Source of the DNA: Bacteroidota bacterium
GTDB lineage: Bacteria > Bacteroidota > Bacteroidia > Flavobacteriales > Weeksellaceae
Direction of reading: 5' to 3'
Length of the DNA stretch: 8,561 nt
NCBI GenBank assembly: GCA_023460855.1
Contig: JAEWOS010000002.1
Span: 1 to 8,561, forward strand
Below the pieces are notes generated by a model. The model saw only the letters and a program-made list of their open reading frames with translations, had not been told where the DNA came from and ran no database searches. The position numbers were made by a program, and so were the translations under genes. This document shows positions 1-7,100 of the stretch, in pieces. The stretch's first letter is position 1, and every line of letters starts with the position of its first letter.

Positions 1-65
1 TTTATGCCCTAAAGCCGCCATCTCAAATCCTAATCCCCTGCGCTGGTTTCTTAAAAACCGGACTG

Positions 66-98
66 CAAAGGTAAGAAAAAAATATTACACGATCCAAA
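66..98 (-). promoter_or_regulatory. Predicted Bacteroidota promoter P1 (leftward)
   Basis: On the minus strand a TTTG -33 element (98..95) is followed after 21 nt by TACCTTTG (73..66), matching the Bacteroidota housekeeping consensus TTTG / TAnnTTTG. Transcription would begin near position 60 and run off the left edge. The expected 5' end can form a small stem, GGTTT (59..55) with AAACC (49..45) around a 5-nt loop. The target gene is not visible in the window. The match is by eye to the consensus. Confidence 0.6.
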
Positions 99-161
99 TT
101 TATTTTTGTAAAATTTAACGAGGACCGCGACCCTATCTCCTGCTCCCCCCAAAAGGGACCG

Positions 162-194
162 CAAAGATAAATACTTATTGACATCATTTCCAAA
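162..194 (-). promoter_or_regulatory. Predicted Bacteroidota promoter P2 (leftward)
   Basis: On the minus strand TTTG (194..191) is followed after 21 nt by TATCTTTG (169..162), again a full match to TTTG / TAnnTTTG. Its spacer equals that of P1, and the bases just after the -7 box are almost the same in both (CTTTGCGGTCC here, CTTTGCAGTCC at P1). Transcription would start near 155 and cross a G+C-rich stretch (to about 121) before reaching P1. Either a tandem promoter pair for one downstream gene or a short RNA between the two is possible. The first reading is simpler. Confidence 0.6.
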
Positions 195-219
195 CAAAAT
201 CTAACTCAACTTAAAACCA

Positions 220-228
220 TGTGGATAA
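220..228 (-). promoter_or_regulatory. Possible DnaA box (TTATCCACA)
   Basis: The minus strand reads TTATCCACA, an exact match to the classical DnaA-binding 9-mer TTATNCACA. It lies in AT-rich non-coding DNA about 26 bp upstream of promoter P2. A one-mismatch relative (TTTTGCACA, plus strand 280..288) and a two-mismatch relative (minus strand, 261..253) lie nearby, around an A10 tract. Another perfect match to TTATNCACA occurs inside sprA (3418..3426, minus strand), where it is presumably chance, so the single site proves little. It could be a regulatory DnaA site, part of an origin-like cluster, or coincidence. Confidence 0.3.
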
Positions 229-346
229 TTATTATGTTAAACCAGCTGAAAGTGTGGAGATTATAAGAAAAAAAAAAGTTTTTGCACATGAACACAGACT
301 AATCAAATGCAGTACTTTTCTATAAGAAAACAATAATGAAATGATA

Positions 347-742
347 CTAAGATTGTACAGGCAGCCACATTCTGGCAAGGATACGATACAGATAGTATCC
401 TAAAATAAGCCCTACAAAATCTGCAACAAGATCCCATAACTCCATCGTTCTTCCCAGTCGCATCTCTTCCTGAAGGATTTCAGTAGCTACGGCATAAATC
501 ATCGTGATATAAAAGAAATTACGAAACGTAATTTTCGGAAAAGCAGCAACGAACACAAATCCGAGCAGCACAAAAATGGAAATATGAATTGCCTTATCTA
601 TACCTGAAAACAAAAACCAGTAATCCTGCGTTTCCGTTCCGGGTTTTAGAAGCATATAAGTAAGAAATGCCCAATAAATGGGCAAAATCTTTTTAAATAT
701 CTTCGAAATTTTATCCAAGCGTCGCCTGATAATCTTCAGCAC
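347..742 (-). CDS. VanZ-family integral membrane protein
   Basis: A small membrane protein of up to 131 residues with four hydrophobic segments at about residues 17-34, 52-69, 75-91 and 105-124, and a Lys/Arg-rich N-terminus. Family features visible are Asp49 and His53 before helix 2, Glu88 and Gln91 at the end of helix 3, and GRTMELWDLVADFVG (97-111), with Asp104 and Asp108 leading into helix 4. VanZ-like proteins are widespread. The name comes from a teicoplanin-resistance accessory gene, but most chromosomal members have no proven function, so resistance should not be inferred. The longest frame begins with GTG at 742, inside gcvH (32-nt overlap). A TTG at 718 would give 123 residues and an 8-nt overlap, still keeping all helices. 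The first ATG (residue 30) would lose helix 1. It probably shares a transcript with gcvH and is translationally coupled to it. Family call firm, start uncertain. Confidence 0.85.
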   Translation of the reverse strand: MLKIIRRRLDKISKIFKKILPIYWAFLTYMLLKPGTETQDYWFLFSGIDKAIHISIFVLLGFVFVAAFPKITFRNFFYITMIYAVATEILQEEMRLGRTMELWDLVADFVGLILGYYLYRILARMWLPVQS

Positions 743-1088
743 TCAACAGTTCTGACTGATCTGCTTCGTCAGCAATCTGCAGTTTAATTATCCAGCCTTC
801 ACCATAAGGATCAGAATTCAAAAGTTCCGGCTGGTCTTCCAGCGCTGCATTGAATTCCACCACTTTACCGGCAAGAGGCAGATAAAGATCAGAAACTGTT
901 TTCACCGCTTCAACACTGCCAAAAACTTCACCTGCATTCAAATCATCGTCTACCGTATCCACATCAACAAAAACGATATCGCCCAATTCTCCCTGAGCAT
1001 AATCTGTAATTCCAATTGTTGCGGTGTTACCTTCCAGCCTGATCCACTCGTGATCTTTCGTGTACTTTAATTCTGACGGTGTATTCAT
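711..1088 (-). CDS. gcvH: Glycine cleavage system H protein (lipoyl carrier)
   Basis: A complete 125-residue H protein, the usual size for the family (about 125-130). It carries the lipoyl-lysine arm that shuttles the aminomethyl group between the P protein (glycine decarboxylase), T protein (aminomethyltransferase) and L protein (dihydrolipoamide dehydrogenase) in the cytoplasm. Visible hallmarks are the N-terminal KYTKDHEWIR (8-17), the ITDYAQGELGDIVFVDV strand-turn region (27-43), the lipoylation site GSVEAVKTVSDLYLPLAG with Lys63 (codon 902..900), and the C-terminal NSDPYGEGWIIKL (92-104). The ATG at 1088 gives the family-typical N-terminus. gcvT and gcvP are not adjacent, so this H protein must meet its partners in trans. 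It follows sprA by 60 bp and has its own predicted promoter there. The end overlaps the following vanZ-family gene. Identification is secure. Confidence 0.97.
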   Translation of the reverse strand: MNTPSELKYTKDHEWIRLEGNTATIGITDYAQGELGDIVFVDVDTVDDDLNAGEVFGSVEAVKTVSDLYLPLAGKVVEFNAALEDQPELLNSDPYGEGWIIKLQIADEADQSELLSAEDYQATLG

Positions 1089-1106
1089 TGTTAAATTTTA
1101 TTTTTT

Positions 1107-1137
1107 CAAAAGTAAATAAAGAAATTGAGTACGCAAA
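1107..1137 (-). promoter_or_regulatory. Predicted gcvH promoter (Bacteroidota type)
   Basis: In the 60-bp gap between sprA and gcvH the minus strand carries TTTG (1137..1134), a 19-nt spacer, and TACTTTTG (1114..1107), an exact fit to TTTG-N19-TAnnTTTG. The start of transcription would fall near 1100, leaving a leader of about 12 nt before the gcvH ATG. That leader (AAAATAAAATTTAACA before the ATG) is A/T-rich and has no Shine-Dalgarno sequence, as is common in this phylum. No hairpin terminator for sprA is visible in the gap, so read-through from sprA may add to expression. Confidence 0.7.
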
Positions 1138-1148
1138 TAAAAATACGA

Positions 1149-4100
1149 TTAAAAATTTCCATCAGCACCAAAGGTAAACGTTGCAGAAATTCCGGCTCGG
1201 ATTGTAGAAAGTGGAAAAGCAGTTGAAATCTTATATCTCGTCATCATCTGGTCGTAAAAAAGCTTCACATTCACATTCTGAGAAAAATTATAGTCTGCAG
1301 ACAGTTTAATAGTCATCAGTCGCTGCCCACCGGTCACCTGCGAGTCATTCAACAAAATATTACTGATGGTGGTACGGCTGTCGCGCAAAGCAAAATCACC
1401 ACGGATATTCAAATCACTTGCTGATCTTCTGCCACGCGGACCAAAATTACCGAAGCGGAAATTCTTGATGATATATCCGATACCTGCGACATATTCTGTT
1501 CCGAAATCTTCCGTAAGCGTGTGATTCACTAGTCCAAGCATATACATCCGGTCTCTGTTATAATGTGCACGTATCTGGAAATTATTTCTCATCGTTAGAT
1601 CAATACCAATCAGCGGCGCAAATGCTTCGACATAACCAACCTGCTGGAACACAAAAGGATTTACGAAATCTCCATTGATATCTCTCAGCGTATTGTTATA
1701 GAAATCGATGTTCGACTGAATATTTGTCCCGGTGTAGGTTGCATTATAATTATGCAGAATATCGAGTTTTGAGAAATAACCGTTGATATAAGGAATATTT
1801 CGCAGCCCGGAATATACCAGCCTCCAGTTTGGCAGCGGGAAACCTGTTTTCTTAGCATCCGCGAGTTTTCCTTCGGGAGCTTTCCCTTCAACAGCTGCCC
1901 GGAATGCAGGAATCAGAACGTAAGCATTTGCAATACTGTTTCCGTCTGTAAAGCCATTTCCTAGAGGAGTAGTTCCGGCCTGTTGCGAAATCAGCTGTGT
2001 ATTTGCCACCAGATTTTGGTAGACCTGCGATCCATCCTTGAATGCCGTTCTGAACATCCAGGTTGTGTTGGAAAATGTAAACATGTCCTGTGCAAAAGCA
2101 AAATCATGATTCACGAATCCTAAATTTTGTGGATTATTGAAGCCGGCCTGAGAAAAATTCCGTGTGTAAGTATGGAGTAGATTCAGATCGATACGCAGGT
2201 CATTTATCGGCATAATCTGCAGCCCGACATCAAAACGCCGGTTCCGCATCTGAATATAAGGATCATTCATAAATTCTGACGTACTGATCCAGCCCTGTTC
2301 CAGAACTGTTCTTCTGATATCCGCCTGCGAACCCAGTAAGAATCCTGCAGTTGGTCCGCCCAGAGTCTGTCCGTAGCCAAAAGCATTCGGTGCTGAAAGA
2401 AGACCCGGCAAAACAGTTCCATTGGTTTCGGTATAATCGAAATTCAAAGTCTGCAAAGATGCCAGCGAAGACGCAATCGTCTGCATCACCGTAAGCTTAT
2501 TCTTGAATTTATATTTCTTGAAATTGAAACGTTTCTTCTCCCATTGTGCCGTATAAACCTGATTCAAGGAATCGAGCTCACGTTTTCTTCCTGCTTTTTT
2601 CTCTTCAATGGTCTGAAAATATTTCATCTTTCCGAAGAGATCCGGGAAGTTCATCGTTCCTGTGGCTATAATATTATTGGTGTTTTGACCCACTCCTCCC
2701 AAACTTCCGACTGGACTTGCAAGCATGGCTGTAGAACGCTGATTCCAGTTATACGTCATTCCATAACCCAATTCCGCAGTAATGAAATCTAAATACGGTA
2801 AATATTCAAACGGCAATTTGTAGTTCAGCTGAATCCTGTGATTATAAAGTACCGGTCGGCCGGCGCGAAATGCATTCTGAAAAATGGAATTGGTATCCAT
2901 GGTATTTACATCCAGATTGTCGTTCAAGGTGCGCATTGCCGAATTCACTTCAAGTTTCAGTGACCGAGTGAAATTAAATCCAAGCCCCCATTGCCAGCCG
3001 AAGTAGAAATTTCTGTTGCGGATAATCGGGAAATCCTGTCCAGCGTTTCCGTTCAGAATCGCCTCAATATTCCGAAACTGTAACTCGTTATAGCTTCTGT
3101 CGATTTCCGTACGGAATGAAAATCTTGTAGGAACCGGATTGAAATTGAATTCCTTCACCCACTGCAGATATTTGGCAGATTTTGCGGTGTCACTTACCAT
3201 TTTTTCGAAAGGTTTCAGCACCCACGGCTTGAACGTGAAGTTATAATCAAGGTTACCTCTAAGATATTGCGTGTAATTTCTTTTGGTATAGATATCCCTG
3301 AAATAATCATCGTTGTAAACCATTGTAAGCGACAGGTTTTCGACATCGTAAAAACGCTGTCTTTTTTCCGGATTTACCCGTTCTTTCCGCACGTTTACCA
3401 CGCCGATACTTCTCTGCTGTGTATAAGTTCGCGCTACTTCTTTCAGTTCTTCTTTATTTGCAGCTTTGCTGAATTCCACATCGGTATCAAGCGGATTGAA
3501 CTTCGGATCATCTATCGTCTGCGAATAAGAATAGTTAAGCGGAATTTTCACCCCTGATTTTTCCGGTAAGAACTTGTCCACATTCACTGCGGTGGTAACA
3601 TTGAAAGCCGACTGTGTCGACTGCGTCCTTTCTGCCGGTCTCGAATCAATATTTCCAAATCCAACGGAAGAATATGCGGCATTGGTATTTACCTGGGCAA
3701 AATCACCAAGATTGAAGTTAAGACTTGCATTTCCTGCATAAGCCCCTTCATTTTCAACTTCCGCGAGACGTAATTCATTCACCCATAGAATAACATCTTT
3801 TGCGCGGGTTTCCTCATTTCGGATTCCGACCATCACGGTTGTCACATTTCCTAAACTTGGACGTCCTTTGATGAAAATTCTTTTATCGCTGCTGCCGAAT
3901 TCTGCATCGGTATATCTTCCAAGTATATTTCCAGAAGCATTCTGATCGCGCCGGATTTTGAGATCAACAAAATTCTGAATTTCGAAATCGATCTCGTTTT
4001 CGGAAGGCCAGATATCGAGCGGCGAAGTTGCACTTCTATCCGTGTATTTCAGCGACATTTCGTATTCGTAGTAATTATCCGTTGCGTCGCTTCCGAACCT

Positions 4101-7100
4101 GATGAAAAACTTTGTATTCGGATCATAAGTAACACCGCCTCTTGTAGTGAGGTCCTGTGCATGAACATACATCCGCATTTTTTTGTAACGGCGCATATCG
4201 AGGCTCGTATTTTTGAATACACCGCGTGCTTCGTTAGTGAGATTTCTGACTTTTAAATAAAGGGACGCTTCATTTTGTCTTTGCGCTCCTGCAGGACCTG
4301 AAAGAATCTGGCGTTCAATTCCCGGCGGCACTACATAAGGAGGCATATTCTGGCCATTTTCTTCCAGATTGACACTTCCTACTTCAAAATTTCTGTTTTC
4401 ATCCGAAGGTGTTCCTGTACCTTCCTGAGTTGCCGGAACTGTCTGGCTGAAAATCTGTCTTCCGTATTTTCTCCAGTCAGAACGGATCAGGTCAAATGTT
4501 GCGAATCTCAGTGTTGAAGTATTATCAAAACCGGTAAGTAACATTCTTGCAAACCGCACATTATTAAGAATTGATGCATCATTATCACCGGCATTAGCCA
4601 CATAATCGGTAACAGGAATACGGAAAAGGTACCATTTTACATTTCCTTTTGTTCCATCCTCAAATTGTGCTTCTACGGTTTTTTCGTCAACGATATGGTT
4701 GTTCCCTAAAGTAAGATTCGCCTGATCCAGCAAGATTTCATACTGATTGTAATTTTCGCCCTGATCAAGATTATAGTCGCGGTTTACATCTTCCGCATCC
4801 GGAGTCTGTGATGCAACCTCAAGTGAATTGCTTTTTGAGTTTCCTTCCGGATTTCTGAAATAACGGTAACGCTCTACCACGCTTGAAGCCAGAGCACCCT
4901 GAAACTGATCGCTCAGATAAAACAGGAAATCATCCGCAGCAGGATCGGCAATTCCCGTGACAGGATTTACAAAACCCGTATTGAACTTTGATCCTTCGGC
5001 AGCACTTTCAAGTCCGTCGTAACCTGCATCCTGAGTCGTACGTTCGGCTCCTTCTGAAGAAAAAGCGTACAGAATCGGCGGCTGTTTTGGCTGAACACCC
5101 CAATTGGAATCTGTTGTGGATGACGGAACAGAAGCTGTCGGCAATCCGTTTTCGTACTGCATCAGTCCGTCCTTCAGCACATCTTCCGAAACATTTCCCA
5201 AATGCAGAAGTAACCTTGGATTAGCACCGAGTGTGTTTCCGTCAGCGTACGGATCCATCATCCAGAATTCCACATATTCAATGTTGGAATTCACGAAATT
5301 GGATACCGAAATCGGCCTCATCAAACCTGCCCAGCGCTGCTGCGTGCTTTCCGGATTGGTATTAACATTATAAGGTCCTCTTTGAGACGGATAATATGAA
5401 ATATCGAATGTATTGGTGAAAATCTGCTCTCCAGCAACAAGATCACGTGTATTGAAAAGCTCTTCCACCATGACACGCCTTGAAGCATGGTTGGAAACAG
5501 CATTGGCATCAATTCCGTCCGGTGGATTTCCGCCAACTCCCCAGAAGCGCGGATCGATCGTGTACCAGCTCAATAAACCTCTTCCGTTTCCGTGAAGCAG
5601 GTTATCGTTGAGACCGGAAGCGGCAAACACAGGATCATTAGGGTTCTTTTCCGGTTTTGAAGCAAGCGACCATGCAATCGGTTCTTTCAGCGATATTTTG
5701 GATGTGGTCTGCTCGAAATCGTCAATGTACGTCTGATTATCCGTAGCTTTATGCAGCCCAGGTAAAAGATAAGCTGCTTCCATTCTGAAATTCAGATTGG
5801 ACGGCGCCTCTGTGTCAACCAGTGGAATTTTATCTGTGAGCCTCGTTAATGCCTGAATCTGATCATTGTAAAGCACATTTACACCAAACATACTGTTGTT
5901 CACGGCTTCCTGGCCGAAATTTACTTTCTGGGTGAGCGGTGTTTCAGCATAGTTTACTGCTGTTGCGCCAATAATGAAATTCTCACTGAACCTTCTTTCC
6001 AGATTCAGTCCGAAAAATCTTTTCCGCTGGGTATTGAATGTCAGCTGGTTTTCAAGAGAAATATTAATCGCCTGTCCGCTCTGTTTTACCTGTTCATTGA
6101 TGATGGTAACCGACCCAAGCATATAATCTACGGTATAATCTACACCTTCCGTCAGCTGGACACCGTTTGCGGTTACTTTTACTGATCCCTGCGGAACGTT
6201 AAAAGCTCCCAGAGAAATTCCCTGTCCGGCAGTTCCTTTAAAACGTCCTTCCATCGTATACCGCAAAGCAAGATTATTCTGCGATGCCACCTGTTTCTGC
6301 TGCGTGTACAGTTCATCAAAAACATACTGCGGATTATTGGAACCGAGCACACTTGCCATATAGCTACCGAAAGGCTGAACCTTGGTGAACATCAGTTTTC
6401 CTTCATCCGGTCTCACTGTAATCTGCGGCACAAAGTCAAAAATTCCGTCTCCGAGAGAACCACCGCTGGACTGAAGGTCGTTGTTGACATTCAATCTGTC
6501 CCAGTTCAGTAATTTCAATAGGTTGGTGTCCTGAACCGGTGTATTTGGAAGGTAGTTTACTTTTCCACCTGTCTGTGGATCACGGTAATAAACATTCAGC
6601 ATAAAACCGTCCGGATTCAGCTGCATGGCATTCAGCGCGTAGATGTTTTTCATCATCAGATCCCACATTGGAGAACTCGTCTTCACATTGGAATTCGGCT
6701 TCAGAACCTTGGTAATCAGTACCGGGCTTTCCTCAGCAAATTCACCGACTTTGTAAACCGTATTGGAACCGTTAACCGTGTAAGAATACGATACCGCAAG
6801 TAACTGATTATCATTCAGCCGCTGATTAAGGGAAATATACCCCAGTTGCGGATGATAGGTAAATTCTGTAGCTGTAAGCCTTCTCGCTTTTCTGTTGAAT
6901 ATAAAATTTTCACCGTCTGCATAAGGCACAGTACCTCCGGTAGCATTGGGCAAAACCTGACCGTTAATTGTGTTGTAAGCGGTATTAGCATCTCTTAATC
7001 CCGGACCGAGCCCATTTACAGCTGCATACAGATTATTCTGCGAATTATCCGGCAAACCGACACCATCTCCAAGGTCCCGCACTCCGACAATACTTTTCTG

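Larger units (their letters stand above)
1..346. other. AT-rich intergenic region downstream of vanZ
   Basis: No convincing gene lies here on either strand. Reading leftwards (minus strand) from the vanZ stop there is a T10 tract (277..268) without a GC-rich hairpin before it, a perfect DnaA-box 9-mer (220..228), and two consensus Bacteroidota promoters (162..194 and 66..98). A short G+C-rich leader-like stretch (about 121..160) lies between the two promoters. Both promoters point towards the left edge, so a minus-strand gene or RNA should start close to or beyond position 1. An ATG at 21..19 is open to the window edge, but seven codons (MAALGHK) cannot be identified. On the plus strand there is only an open stretch without a convincing start. 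Confidence 0.7.

Noticed and set aside
1..21. Start of a minus-strand gene at ATG 21 (MAALGHK...)
   Set aside because: Promoter P1 points this way, so it is plausible, but seven codons to the window edge cannot establish a coding gene.
101..108. Plus-strand TATTTTTG as a rightward -7 box
   Set aside because: No TTTG lies about 19-21 nt upstream and no plus-strand gene follows.
51..152. Possible small minus-strand frame of 33 codons starting at TTG 152
   Set aside because: It has a weak start, no recognisable product, and it runs through the whole P1 promoter. It is better explained as leader or promoter sequence.
347..742. VanZ as a glycopeptide-resistance determinant
   Set aside because: No vanHAX-type genes are nearby, and VanZ-family proteins occur widely as chromosomal genes of unknown role. 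Gram-negative Flavobacteriia have no need of such a determinant.
3418..3426. TTATACACA (minus strand), a perfect DnaA-box match inside sprA
   Set aside because: It is within conserved coding sequence, isolated, and the number of such matches expected by chance in a window this size is not negligible.
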